Notes: generated from the sequence alone by a model not told the origin. Shown: positions 1-11,953, numbered from the stretch's first letter. The stretch is DNA of 64,000 bases from Wurfbainia villosa (GCA_025175895.1 CM046004.1:44877359-44941358), one strand, 5' to 3'. Numbers and translations: made by a program.

Positions 1-557
1 TTGTGTTTATCTTCGGGGTCCAAGTAAATTAGCCACATGCAATTACATACATCATACAAAGAAACAAAAGGAAAGAAAAATAAGAATTATACCTCTTGTT
101 TACCTCAAGGTCTTCTATTGTATGTCCTATCCTCCTCTTGGACTTTGTGTGGGCAATGATCCTCCAAGAGATGAAGCCTCCTAGATCACGATCTTCCTTT
201 CCTTGCTCGCTCCAAACAAAAGGAAGAATACTCGAACCCTTCTTCTCCTTACTTGCGCCAACCACCAAGCACCAACTTGGTGTCCACCGACCCTAAGGAG
301 TGGGAGAGGATTTGCCGGCCAAGATTGATATCTTGCCGCCGGCCAAGGGATGAAGAAGAAGAGGATGGGGCACCACCCAAAACCCAAGGAATAGGATGCC
401 CTAGAGCCGGCCAAGAGAAAGGAGGAGAAAACCAAAGCCTTAACCTCTTGTTGCCGACAACCCAAAACCCTAATCCCCTTGTGTTTCTTGCCGCCCAAGC
501 CAAGGAGAGCAAACCCTAGAATCTCCAAAAACTATTGTGCCGCCCAAGCCATGGCTC

Positions 558-570
558 CCCTTTTATAGAT
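558..570 (-). promoter_or_regulatory. TATA box of LTR-1
   Basis: The minus strand reads ATCTATAAAAGG here, at the junction between the AT-rich 5' half of the LTR and its GC-richer leader. The 27-bp tandem repeat ends about 20 bp upstream in the direction of transcription. Confidence 0.55.
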
Positions 571-589
571 TTCACCCATACCTTCTTTT

Positions 590-772
590 AATCTCCATCG
601 TCGGATCTAGAGATTTAATCTCCACCATCGGATCTAGGGATTTAATCTCCACCGTCGGATCTAGAGATTTAATCTCCACCGTCGGATCTAGGAATTTAAT
701 CTCCATCGTCGGATCTAGAGATTTAATCTCCATCGTCGGATCTAGAGATTTAATCTCAACCGTTGGATCTAG
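590..772. repeat. 27-bp minisatellite, about 6.8 copies
   Basis: Seven consecutive units start at 590, 617, 644, 671, 698, 725 and 752. Each has the form AATCTCCA(C/T)CGTCGGATCT followed by AGAGATTT, with one to four substitutions between units. Because 27 is a multiple of three, the array reads as a 9-residue peptide repeat, but that is a by-product. In LTR-1 orientation it sits immediately upstream of the TATA box, the position of U3 enhancer repeats in other plant retrotransposons. Confidence 0.9.
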
Positions 773-1675
773 GCTTCATGAGGGTTTTAATAGGCTACAA
801 TAGGGACCATGAGGAGGAGTTGGATCTTAGCCACCCAATGGATCTAGCCCACATAAAGTCCGATCCATTAATGATAATCCACTCCACTAGAGGATTATCA
901 TTGATCTACCTCACCAACCCCCATAAATAAATATGGGCTCCATATATTAATTGTACAAATATCTCCCCGTGTTTAAGATCTCAAATGTCCGTCAATTAAT
1001 TAATTTATTGACAATTAATTAATCAACATCTAACTCCATGAGTAGTACCACTCAACCTTATCAACATGCCGGACCAAGTCCACCTGCAGGGTTTACATGA
1101 TGAACCTTATGAGCTCCTCAAGGGGACATCATCATCCTAATATATAGGACACGGTTTCCTCCTATAATGAACGGCACACCATGTAAATAATATCATTTCC
1201 CAACTTACCGAGCCTATCGATTTAATCTATAAATCTCGCCCATTGGTAAATCAAAGAAATGAATACTAAGTACATGTGTCCATTATTATATCGGGATTAA
1301 GAGCATGTACACTATAATATCTGAGGTCCAATTCAATTATGTAGTCAGCAATAAATCGAATCACCTCTAAATCGACCCTGCTCAATACACAAAGTGTACT
1401 AGTGTAATTCTATGGTCAAGATAAACCAATACCAAATCACACTACAACCATACCAATGGTTTGTCCAAAACCATCTCAGTTGTGAGCCTCTACTTATACT
1501 CTACAAGGAACTGATAACATGATCTCCCGTGTGACACTACACACCATGTTATCTACAATATAATGTATTAGACAATATGCATAACCATAAATATGCAAAC
1601 AATGATCATGTGATTCTTATTTCAAAAATAAAGATGTTCATACAAAAGATAGACTTTTCAGTATAAATCCCAACA

Positions 1676-2126
1676 GCACCATGGCATACATCATTCACAA
1701 AGATTTATGACATGCAAGGTTTATTATGATGCAAAATACGATTTATAAGCTGCTACTCTACGACAGTCCTGCTAGTCGGTTAGCGGGTGGGGTCAAGGGG
1801 CAGTGCCCCTTGCGGGGCTTTCAGGGGGCAACTCTCCCGAAGAAAAATTTATTTTAACAATTCATTGGATGAGTTGATGCCCCTTAATCCATTAGAATGA
1901 ACTCGAGAACCTTGCAGCTGCCGTTCGTAGCAAAAAAAAAACAATTTCGTTGACAATCATTACACTTGCTGATCGGATTGCAATTGGTATTGTTTCTAAG
2001 CATGTTTTGTCGAACAAAATCATCCAAAAAATCGTGCACTCATAATAAATAGTTCATGAAGATTTATATCACATATAAATAACAATTCAATGATATTGAT
2101 GTATACACAAGTGGCTATGATACCAC
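1676..2126 (-). other. Leader and primer-binding site of the LTR-2 element
   Basis: This segment follows the LTR-2 5' LTR on the minus strand. The minus strand at 2125-2113 reads TGGTATCATAGCC. That is one mismatch from the usual TGGTATCAGAGCC complementary to initiator methionine tRNA, so it is read as the primer-binding site. The rest is non-coding: an A10 run near 1930 and an imperfect GC-rich inverted repeat near 1790-1835 (GGGGCAGTGCCCC and neighbours). No gag is visible before LTR-1 begins. Confidence 0.6.
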
Positions 2127-3773
2127 TGTAGGGATCTTTTATGAAAAATCATTGCAAAAAAAAAATACAGCAGAAATTGGATCCCTCCAGAGACCCATGT
2201 GTATACATAAAACATATCGTTCTTACAACTACATCTAGTTGAAAGATTACCCTTGAAGCGTAACACTTTGTAATTCTGGTTGCAACCCTTTTGCAATGGA
2301 TCTCAGTGCGATCAGGATGGTCACGCCTCTATGGTATCCACACAAACACTCTCTTTTAGAGAAAAAGAGTTATGCTAGCAACCCACTCAAGCTTTTCCCA
2401 AAACTAGAGCAATAGGTTTCGACCAAGAAGAAGAGAAGAAGATCAAAAGGACACTCATCATGAAAAATAATACAAAAACCTTTTATATTCATCCTATGAA
2501 TACCAAAGGTCTTGGAACCATTTGTATTCCACCTTTAATGCATGATTAATTCACATTAATCATGCATGATGAATCCAAATCCATCCATCTTAATCATGCA
2601 TGATGAATCCATATCCATTCATCTTCTTCAATTGGTTTAATTTGAGTTTAATTCAAATTGATCCAACTCGAGTCTAACTCAAGTTTCGACCCAATCAATG
2701 AGTCTAACTCAATGATTACAATTCAATAGCCTAATGGTTCATTTAGTTAAACTAAAATGAACCCCATCTCTAAAATAACATGTTCTTTGTGTGTGACCCA
2801 GTAGGTTCTCGTAACGTTGGTAATGTCTCTAAAACCCATTTTAGAAACATAAGCAATGAGTGGCATCAAGAAATGCATCATTGCGACTCAAGTGATGAGA
2901 ATGTCGAGATCTGACATAACCTTTTTGTGACTATTATCTTGTATGACTCAATCCTTCAATCCTTGATATCTAGATTGATCAATGAGGCATAGACCATGCC
3001 ATCCTCTTATCAATCTTTGTGTTTCTTGATCTTCAAGTAGACTACCCCAATCAAATGTGCTCAATATCTCATATTGACTTATTTGAGCATGACCATGCAT
3101 TTTATTAGTCCTACTTTATCAAGGGGCCCACAGATATTACTTCTATCATATGGAAGGGATAGATCACATCTCCATCACTTACATCCCTTTGCATAATTCA
3201 TTGCATACCAGTGATCGACTTTATAGTCCACCTTGTTACAGGTGACGTTTGTCAATACCAAAGTATATAACTCCTTATGTAGAGAACCGTAGTGATTTCA
3301 GGTCTAAGGACTATTCATACTAATAATCACTATGAGAATGTTTATGACACTCATATGACAATCCATGAAACATTCTCATGGCGGCCAGTTTAGTACATAT
3401 TCTCTAATATATACCCATGTGTCAACTTGATATTCTATATCCATGACTTGTAAGATTAAGTCATCAGTTGACCAACATCCTAGTCTCAATGTATTAATAT
3501 TATCTTTGTATATTAATACTTGACTAGGAACAGTTACGAGTAGTGTTCTATATATATATATATATCTATCTATCTATAGTATCCCACTATCATGTCACTA
3601 ACTTGATATGCCGTAAACCAGAACCAACTACCCTAGGATATTATTATATTTATTCAAATGACACATCAATGAAGTAAATACAATAACCATAAAATTTGCC
3701 TTTATTATGAAATATCATACAAAAGTCCCTTTCCCAATCATCTCATAATCGACACTTAGGGCTAATACTAACA
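2127..3773 (-). mobile_element. LTR-2, complete 1.65-kb LTR (5' LTR of a minus-strand element)
   Basis: On the minus strand it opens at 3773 with TGTTAGTATTAGCCCTAAG and closes at 2127 with GATCCCTACA, followed by a primer-binding site, so it is a 5' LTR whose element lies to the left. The flanks differ (ACCAC at 2122-2126, AAAGT at 3774-3778), so it is not a solo LTR. A TATA-like motif (ATATAAAAGG on the minus strand) lies near 2478-2488. Direct repeats containing AATCATGCATGATGAATCCA occur upstream of it, near 2555-2625. Its start, end and internal blocks match SOLO-a at 11954, so the two belong to one family. A short TA/TC repeat lies near 3550-3580. Confidence 0.75.
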
Positions 3774-4066
3774 AAAGTGTCATTCGATTGTCGACACTCT
3801 AAAAATTCTCGTAAGATCTTCGGAGTAAAGTCCAGATTGTATTTTGCAATGCAAGTTTGATACATTGAACCATCCCCGACTCTCCTAAGATTGGAGTAAA
3901 ACTCCGTGAGAAGGTCAACATTAACTGGATGTGTGCAAAATACTAGCCTAACTATTTGATGATGTATGATGATTTGAATTACATACCCATAATAGGACTG
4001 AAAGAATGTCTCATCTAAATAACGTACAACAATAGGCTGATACGTTTAGGATAGAGCTTGGGATCC
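3774..4066. other. Unassigned 293 bp between LTR-2 and COP1
   Basis: No open frame, repeat or LTR terminus is recognisable. It may be host DNA or decayed transposon sequence that received both neighbouring insertions. Confidence 0.5.
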
Positions 4067-5185
4067 TGTTGGATCGAAAGAGTGCACTAGAGGGGGGGGT
4101 GAATAACGCTCGATAAATCTTTTCACACGATTCGATAACACAAGAGTAGTAGTGGAAAAGTAAATAAACACACGTTTACTTTTACTTGGTTCATAGCCTA
4201 ATGGCTTCTAATCCAAGGCCCTTATGATCCGAGATCGTGTACGGAGGGCAATCCACTAAAATGTCTCCTTCTCGTTGGAGGTAGGAGACAACGGATACAA
4301 AGAAATCAAAGCTTGAGGAAGAGGGACAATCCCACCTCTCCTCTTAAAGAAAAATGCGATGATTAAAAGCTCGATTACACTTGAATGATCTAAAGTGAAA
4401 AGTAAAAGAGATACCGACGATGAACTAATCTTGAGCTTGAGGTTGTGTCATTGGCATTCCGGTAGTGCTTCGTCGTCGTAGAGTCGTCATAGAGGAGTGG
4501 TGTTGCAGAAGTGTTTAGGAAGCTTGAATGATGACCGAAAGGGGTGAAACCCCTCTTCTTTTATAGCCTTCCAACCGCCTAGATGTTGAGATCAAGTTTT
4601 ATCAACAAAGGCCACCTCACCCTAAGATAAGGGGATGAAGTTTGACTCTCCTCGAAGCTGGAATTTGAATGTTAGTCGATTGATCAACCTTATCAGTCGA
4701 CTAATGCCACCAGCAGTCGACTGCCAACAGCCAGCAGTCGACTATTGCTAGGGTTTCTAGCTACAACAAAATGTTATCTCGAAAATGAAAGTAATATAAG
4801 TGAATTTGATGGCCACTTTCCGTCCGATCTCGACCTAGACCTTCCACGGGAAGTCTTGGTCGGATCGTCGCCTAAGGATGGCCTCGTACAGAGGACCTGA
4901 CCTTGTATTCACTCACACACACGAGCTTACCTTAGGTCCTTTGTGACTTGTAGATTTGCTTTTGGTCTCCAACTGAGTTCTTCAGCTTCCTCCAAAGTTC
5001 TCCCGGTGTCGCTCGACCACTGTGGTTTCTCCATTCCAGATTCTCTGGGTGTCATCGACCTTTAACTTAGCGTAACCATTCCTGCACACTTGGTTCAGCT
5101 CGTTAGACAACAATATGACCTTAGCTTTGGGTCTTTTCCATAATCAAAACTTAGGTTTGATTATCTGGTGCTTAATGCACTAACA
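4067..5185 (-). repeat. 3' LTR of COP1 (1119 bp)
   Basis: The plus strand reads TGTTGGATCGAAAG at the left end and CACTAACA at 5185, giving TG...CA termini on either strand. A minus-strand TATA box (GCTATAAAAG) lies at about 4558-4568. At 4680-4745 there is a cluster of the palindrome AGTCGACT. The right end abuts a polypurine tract, so this is the 3' LTR of a minus-strand element. Confidence 0.85.
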
Positions 5186-5470
5186 ATCTCTCCCTTTTTG
5201 ATCTATGGCAAACTGACACAAAGTTAAGGGTAACACTTAAAGCATTAAGTAAATGAAATGAATATGAATCATAAATCGAATGAATATTGAATATGCATAA
5301 CTTAATAAGTTAGTGTGAGTAACTTAGTAAGTTAGCTTCAGTAGAAGTAAGAGTAAGATTCTTTTTCAAGTCCTCCCCCTTGAGGTAACCTCCCCCTTGA
5401 GGTAACCTCCCCCTTGACCTTAGGTGAGTACTTGAGAAAGGATCTTAGTTCTCCCCCTTAATGGTTGCTC
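5186..5470 (-). repeat. Polypurine tract and reiterated PPT-like motifs of COP1
   Basis: The tract next to the LTR (minus strand AAAAAGGGAGAGAT, ending at 5186) should prime plus-strand DNA synthesis. At 5372-5417 a 17-bp unit, TCCCCCTTGAGGTAACC on the plus strand, is repeated about three times, and a further CTCCCCCTT lies near 5451. On the minus strand each gives AAGGGGGA. Reiterated polypurine tracts upstream of the 3' LTR are a reported hallmark of Sireviruses. Confidence 0.7.
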
Positions 5471-6159
5471 CTTAATAAGTTAAGTATAGGCCTAAAAGTT
5501 TAAATTAAGTTTTAAGTTAAGATATCAAAAGTTAACTTTTGATCTCTTATCTTTGGCCTTTTCCTCCCCCTTTTGCCATTAAAAAGGTTAACCATAAAAA
5601 AGTTAAGTAAATCAAGCTTACTTAACTTGGGCCGATGTTTTTAAGTTAGATGCAAGTTAAGTTATCAAAAATTAAAATTAATTTTTGATTCCTTAACTTT
5701 GGCCTTTTCTCTCCCTTTTACCATAAATCGAAAAGAGCGGGGGGTTTTGGAAAATATATTTTTAGAATTTTGCCGTAAATGAAGTTTAAGTCCAAGCATG
5801 TTCCAAATAGATTTTGAAAATAATAGTTTAAATATAATCTCATCTAAAAGTATGTTCAACTCCATTTGACTTGATTGATATAGATGATCAATAAGTCCTG
5901 ATTAGAGTTGATTAATTTAGATAATTATACTCCATAGTTCATGTCGATGCACTAGATCTACATCTGGAACCAGGAGTGAGGTCCTAACATCTCATGCCCA
6001 TCTACGTGGCTAAGTACACAAACACATTAGTCCTATGTGTTGTGAGATGTATTGGCTCCTTAAAACTATAGGTGCATGCTTTCTAGAGTAAGCCCTAGGC
6101 TAGTTCCATTTGCATAAAAAATAAAAAATAGAGTATAGAAAAGTATAAGTTTTTAAGTT
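5471..6159 (-). other. Untranslated 3' region of COP1
   Basis: AT-rich sequence lies between the end of pol and the polypurine array. It has no conserved frame. The stretch near 5930-6080 (containing GATGCACTAGATCTACATCTG) recurs at corresponding positions in COP2 (near 9800) and COP3 (near 56960), so it is conserved non-coding sequence of these elements. Confidence 0.6.
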
Positions 6160-7615
6160 CTACTCTATTACACACATACCTAATTTATGTCTAAGTAGAC
6201 TAAACTCTGCTTCGAGTAAAGGTTTGGTAAACAAGTCTGGTAGGTTCGATTTGGACTCCACGTATTCGAGTTGTATGGTCCCATTAGCTACATGTTCTCG
6301 AATAAAGTGGTGTTTGACCTCTATATGTTTGGTTCTAGAATGACAGATTGGGTTCTTGGTTAAATTAATTGAACTAATGTTATTGATGTAAATTTTAGTG
6401 TTGTTAAAATTTAGGTTAAAGTCTTGGAGAGTGTGCTTCATCCAAAGAAGTTGAGCCACACACTCACCCATTGCGACGTATTCGGCTTCGGTGATAGATA
6501 AGGCAACAAGTGTTGCTTTCTACTCCACCAACTCACTAGACTCGAGCCGAGGAGTTGACAACAACCACTCGTGCTCTTTCTATCGAGTTTACTACCGACA
6601 GTAGCCAATAAGTTTAAACTCGATAGATCTAGGGTACCAAATTCCTACGTTTAGTGTACCCTTTAGGTATCTAAGGATACGTTTAACTAACGTTAGGTGC
6701 GACTTCTTAGCACAAGTTTGGAACCTTGCACACATACTTACTACGAATAATATATCAGGTCGACTCACAGTTAAGTACAGGAGACTACCTATTGTGCTCC
6801 TATAGTATTTAAGGTTTATTAGTTTTCCTTCTAAGTCTTCTCCTATATTAACATTTGTAGCCATCAGCATATTTATTACCTTATCATTTTGCATTCCGAA
6901 TCGATTAATTAATTCCTTACCGTATTTATGTTGGTGTAAGTAAATTCCCTCTTTAGTTTATTTAATTTGTAATCCTAGGAAAAAAGTTAATTCTCCTACT
7001 AAGTTCATTTCAAATTCACTTTCCATTAGTGAAATGAACTCGTTTAGTAGGATTGAGTTGGTTGTTCCAAAAATTATGTCATCTACGTAAATTTGGGCAA
7101 TAAAGATTTCTTTGCCTACGGATTTTACGAAGAGGGTTGGATCGACTAAGCCTTGACTAAACCCTTTAGACTTGAGATAAATAGAAAGCCTTTCATACCA
7201 AGATCTAGGAGCTTGTTTCAGTCCATATAAGGCTTTCTCAAGTTTAAAAACATGGTCAGGTTTGTCAAAGCTTTCGAATCCTGGGGGTTGGCTAACATAG
7301 ACTTCTTCCTTGATAATTCCATTTAAGAATGCTGATTTCACATCCATTTTAAATAGTTTAAATCCTCGATGTACAATATAGGCTAATAACATTCTGATTG
7401 ATTCTAGTCTAGCTATAGGGGCGTAGGTTTCGTCATAATCTAAACCCTCTACTTGACTAAAACCTTTTGTGACCAATCTCACTTTATTTCTAACTACTTC
7501 ACCTTTGTCATCGAGTTTGTTCCAGAATACCCACCTTGTTCCAATAATCGATTTATCTTTAGGTGGTAGTACTAATTCCCAAACTTTGTTCCTAGTGAAT
7601 TGAGCTAGCTCTTCT
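6160..7615 (-). pseudogene. COP1 pol: reverse transcriptase and RNase H, broken
   Basis: Copia-type RT followed by RNase H, which together copy element RNA into DNA inside the cytoplasmic particle. Motif A (MDVKSAFLNG) and the catalytic YVDD (QIYVDDIIFG) are present at about 7060-7340, and the RT end FFLGLQIK at about 6960. The frame is interrupted by a TAA at about 6958 and by a deletion near 6590 that removes the segment around the SDSDYAG motif of RNase H and shifts the frame. The C-terminal 103 codons (6160-6471) are open again and end in GMCVIE. The N-terminal edge at 7615 is cut by the COP2 insertion. Not functional. Confidence 0.9.
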
Positions 7616-8925
7616 TGTAGGATCGAGTAAGCCGAGAGAGAGAGGGATGAATCTCGGTGTTTAACAATTTTATCTAATTATTATTATTAATTATCTAATA
7701 GCAGTACGCAGTAAAAATTAAAAACAATTATAGACACAACAGTTTACTTGGTTCACAACCCTGACTGGGTTGCTACTCCAAGGCCCGTAGCTCTCCCGCG
7801 AGCTACCACGATGGGCAATTCACTAAATACCCTCCGACTCGAGAACTCTCGACTTCGGAGGGTTTTGTTTTTACAAATGATGAAGGTGGGTAACCCACTA
7901 CCCACTCTTCTTAAAATTAAGTGCAGAAGTGAAATAATAAACTAAATTGAAATACAAGACTTTATATCGACACTTAGAGATTGTAGAAGTAGTTACAGTG
8001 TGTCGGAATGGTCGGCTTGTTGTGGAATGAAAATTTAGTGGACGAACAAATATTTCGATAGCACTTTGACATTTATTGAATTCGATGATTGGATCTGGTT
8101 GAGCATAACTTTTATAAACTCTTTCCAGTTGACTGGAATACCTTCTAATCGACTCCACATCAGCCCGTCATTATGGAATTCATGGTCTTCTAGTCGACTG
8201 AATCCTCTCCAGTCGACTCCATGTCACTCAACTCCGCATCGGGAATTTTCCCTCTTCAGTCGACTCAAACTCTTCAGTCGACTCAAGCCCTTTCCATCTG
8301 CATTGCACGATCTCTGATCGATCACCAGCTGATCCTGCCAAATAGGAATCCAGTTGACTGATACAACTCTAGTCGATTGGAGTTCAGTCGACTTGAATCC
8401 ATTCAGTCGACTGTTCTCTACAAAACAGGATTAGTATAAGATATGAAATATGATAGCAGTAGTAATATTGCTTGATCTTGACTACTACGTCCCACGTGGA
8501 CTTTTTGTCGGATCGACGCCTAGCTTTGTCCTCCTAAAGAGGACTCGGCCTCACCTCTTTACTCAAGGCTTAACTGTCGGCTACCTGCCGAACTTACCAT
8601 TCTTGACATCCAATCTGACCCACCCGGGTTTCCACCAGCTGTCCGGTCTGTCTAACCCAGCTAGACTTTTTGCCAATTGTCCGGTCTCCTGACCCAATTG
8701 GTCTTCATGTCAAATGTCCAGTATACGCAACCCATCTGAACTTCATGCATGGTGTCCATTCCTCCTGATCTGTTAAGATATGTGCCAAGTATCCAGTCAA
8801 CATGACCTATTAGGACTTTCTGTTAAGCCTGCACACTTAACACTTATATTAGATCACAAGTGGATCCTAACTCTTAATTGTGGTTCATACATCAAAATTA
8901 AGGAGTGATGCTTACTGCATCAACA
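7616..8925 (-). repeat. 3' LTR of COP2 (1310 bp)
   Basis: The plus strand opens with TGTAGGATCGAG at 7616 and closes with GCATCAACA at 8925, followed at once by a polypurine tract. Between about 8120 and 8415 lie at least eight copies of AGTCGACT or one-base variants, the densest cluster in the window. Confidence 0.85.
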
Positions 8926-9610
8926 ATCTCCCCCTTTTTGATGTTTGACAATACATCAGTTAAAGTTAGGAGAATCAAATACCAATCTCCATATTTTGAC
9001 ATGATTAAGAAATGAACTAATAACTTTTGTCATGCATAAATATAACCATGTATAAGATGCATAGGGCCTTATCAAATTTTTGCATTCTCTTAACTTTTAA
9101 AGTATATAATTTTATATATCTTCTCTCCCCGTTTGGCATAATCAAAATAAGGATTGAGTTAAAAAAATACGACAACTTAATATAGTGGAGATTTAAAAAA
9201 AAAAACAAATTTACAAGCTCAAAAATTAAGTTTTAAAACTTTCACCTCCAAAATCTCCCCCTGAATAATTCATTTTTTTTAAAATTTTCAAAATTTTCAA
9301 CTTTTTCAAAAACTCCAAAATCTCCCTCTGAATAATTCAATTTTTTTTTAAATTTTCAATTTTTTTAACTTTTTCAAAAACTCTAAAATCTCCCGCTGAA
9401 TAATTCAATTTTTTTTTAAATTTTCAAATTTTTTAACTTGTTCAAAAACTCCAAAATCTCCCACTGAATAATTCAAAATATTTTTTTAAAATTTTTAAAT
9501 TTTTCAATTTTTTCAAAAACTCCAAAATCTCCCCCTAAATAATTCAATTTTTTAAAAAAAAAAATATTCAAATTTTTTAACTTTTTCAAAAACTCCGATG
9601 CAAAAGTGAT
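8926..9610 (-). repeat. COP2 polypurine tract plus tandem PPT array
   Basis: Next to the LTR the minus strand reads CATCAAAAAGGGGGAGAT. At 9245-9600 there are five tandem units of about 66-72 bp, each built of a core CCAAAATCTCCC on the plus strand (GGGAGATTTTGG on the minus strand), then GAATAATTCAA and a T-rich stretch with TTTTCAAA repeats. The cores vary as CCCCC, CCCTC, CCCGC, CCCAC and CCCCC. The arrangement looks like a duplicated polypurine-tract module. Confidence 0.8.
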
Positions 9611-10033
9611 AGGGAATAAGTTCAAGCATGAATTCCTAAATATTAAATTTAAATATTGAAAATACACATCTAAAAATTATCCTTAAAGCAAATGTCCAAC
9701 TCTTTACTAGCTAAAATGATATAGAATTAATCATCAAGCTTTGAATTAGAGTTGGTCACAGAAGTGATTGATTTGCTCTTGTAAACCCCATGTTGGTTCA
9801 TGTCGATGCACTTGATCTACATCTGAAACCAGGGGTGCAGTCCTAACATCTCACGCCCATCTTCATGGCTCAATACACAAACAAGTAATCCTAGGTGTTT
9901 GTGAGATGCGAAGGCTACCTAGATCTATAGAATCATGAAGTTTAGATTGACCTAATCTAGATTAATTTTCAATTTTTGTAAAAATATAATATTAGTTTTC
10001 AAAATAATTCGGAATGATAAGAACGAAAAATTC
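9611..10033 (-). other. Untranslated 3' region of COP2
   Basis: AT-rich sequence without a conserved frame. It carries the block near 9800-9900 (GATGCACTTGATCTACATCTG) shared with COP1 and COP3. Confidence 0.55.
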
Positions 10034-11953
10034 CTAATCTACCAAGCATAAACCTAATTGTCTTCTAACCATACTAAATTTTTCTTCCGGAAGTGGTTTA
10101 GTGAATATGTCGGTAAGGTTTGATTTGGACTCAACATAGTTGAGTTAAATATTACCTTTCGCCACATGATCCCTTACAAAATGATGTTTAACATCAATGT
10201 GTTTAATACATGAGTGATGAATTGGATTTTTAGTTAAATTTATTGAACTTATATTATCAACTAAAGTTTTTACTTTTTTGTAATCTAGTTCAAAATCCTT
10301 AAGTGTGTCATAATAGTTGTGCTACACATTCACCTAATGCTATGTATTCTGCTTCAGTTGTGGAAAGTGCAACACAATGTTGCTTCCTACTGAACCAGCT
10401 TACTAAGCAAGATCCTAAGAGCTGACATCCTTCACTAGTACTTTTCCTATCTAGTTTACATCCTATATAGTCTGAGTTAGAATATCCTATTAACTCAAAA
10501 GTACTAGATCTTGGGTACCACATTCCTACATTAATTGTACCTTTAATGTATCTTAATATTCTTTTAACATGTGTTAAATGTGACTCCTTAGCCCATGTTT
10601 GATATCTAGCACTCATGCTTACTGCAAATAGTATGTCGGGTCTACTTGCAGTTAAGTAAAGTAAACTACCTATGGCACTCCTGTAGTACTTTAGATCTAC
10701 CGATTTTCCTTCTTTGTCTTCATTTAATATAACATTCGTAGCCATAGGTGTTTTAATGTCTTTTGCATTTTCTATACAAAATTTCTTAATTAACTCTCTT
10801 GCATACTTATTTTGGTATATATAATTACCGTCTCTTGTTTGTTTTATTTGTAAACCTAGGAAGAAGTTTAACTCACCTACTAAACTCATTTCGAATTCTT
10901 GTTCCATTAGGGTTATAAATTCCTTTAAAAAATTTGGATTTGTTGATCCAAAGACTATATCATCTACATATATTTGAGCAATAAAAATGTCTTTGTTCAA
11001 GGTTTTTACAAAAAGCGTTGAGTCAATTTGAACTTGTTCGAACCCTTTAGAACTTAAGTATGAGGATAGTCTTTCATACCAAGCTCTAGGCGCTTGTTTT
11101 AATCCATACAATGCCTTTTTTAATCTATATACATGATTAGGGTATTCTAGGCTCTCAAAATTGGGGGGTTGACCTATGTACACTTCTTTAATTACTCCGT
11201 TTAAAAATGCAGATTTTAAATCCATTTGGTATAATTTGAACCCTTTATGTGCCGCATATGCTAGCAACATTCTAATTGACTCAAGTCTAGCTATTGGGGC
11301 ATAAGTTTCATCATAGTCTAGCCCTTCTACCAAACTAAACCCCTTAACTACTAATCTAGCTTTATTCCTAACGATTTCTCCTCGGTCGTTTAATTTATTT
11401 CTAAACACCCATTTAGTGTATATTATTGATTTATTTGTAGGTGGAGGTACTAGGTTCCACACTTCATTTCTATCGAATTGTGCTAATTCTTCTTGCATGG
11501 CTATAATCCAATCAGTGTCTTGTAAGGCCTCCTCTATTGATTTTGGTTCTATTTTTTGATATTAATGTGATTTGACTTAAGTTTCTTAGAGATGATCTAG
11601 TTTGAACTCCTAAAGTTGGATTTCCTAATACTTGATCCAGTGGATGATTAGGATTAATTCTAGATGTCTTTAAGTTTTCTTCACATTGGTTAGTATTAAT
11701 TTGTTCTTCTTCATCATGTATAATTTTATTTAGCTCATTTTGATTATCTTTCAATGTATTTGATTGTTTATTAGTGATCTCTTCCTCATCAAATTTTACA
11801 TTTGTTGTTTCTTCAATTTTTAGAGTTTTCTTATTATAAATCCTATAGGCTCTACTAGTGTTTGAGTACCCTAAAAATATCCCTTCATCGGTTTTTGAAG
11901 AGAATTTTCCTAAATGGTCTTTTGTATTTAAAATAAATACTTTACAACCAAAT
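10034..11953 (-). pseudogene. COP2 pol: integrase C-terminus, RT and RNase H
   Basis: From 11953 leftwards the frame shows the integrase C-terminal region (FLGYSN and TSRAYRIYN motifs near 11850), an acidic linker, then RT with motif A MDLKSAFLNG and catalytic QIYVDDIVFG, then RNase H (KLDRKSTS, STTEAEYIALGE) and the pol end GLCLV before a stop at 10034-10036. Breaks: an extra A in an A-run near 11552 shifts the frame between linker and RT, and a TGA at 10308-10310 lies where a 6-bp deletion removes the usual WMK after AQLL. RT catalytic residues are intact over 396 uninterrupted codons. The right edge is the SOLO-a insertion. Confidence 0.9.

Larger units (their letters stand above)
1..1675 (-). 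mobile_element. LTR-1, long terminal repeat, truncated by window edge
   Basis: Read on the minus strand, this LTR starts at 1675 with TGTTGGGATTTATACTG and runs leftwards off the window, so its 3' end is not seen. A TATA box lies at 558-570 on the minus strand, directly downstream of a 27-bp tandem repeat. The part beyond the TATA box (about 1-550) is richer in GC and carries CCGGCC motifs, as an R/U5 leader would. Short open frames there are not conserved coding sequence. The bases GCACC at 1676-1680 would be one half of a target duplication. I see no polypurine tract next to 1676, so I infer a separate insertion into the LTR-2 element rather than its 3' LTR. Superfamily not determined. Confidence 0.7.
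4067..7615 (-). mobile_element. COP1, Sirevirus-like Ty1-copia element, 3' portion
   Basis: The element runs on the minus strand. Seen here are its 3' LTR (4067-5185), polypurine tracts, an untranslated 3' region and the end of pol (6160-7615). At 7615 the reverse transcriptase frame stops abruptly against the LTR of COP2. The missing part (integrase, protease, gag and 5' LTR) must lie beyond everything nested in COP2, to the right of this window. The pol protein closely resembles that of COP3, so a Sirevirus-like assignment rests on family resemblance and on the multiple polypurine tracts. Confidence 0.85.

Noticed and set aside
537..803. Nine-residue repeat protein
   Set aside because: It is a by-product of a 27-bp minisatellite upstream of a TATA box on the opposite strand.
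2087..2296. Short frame across the LTR-2 boundary
   Set aside because: It crosses the LTR end and primer-binding site and is not coding.
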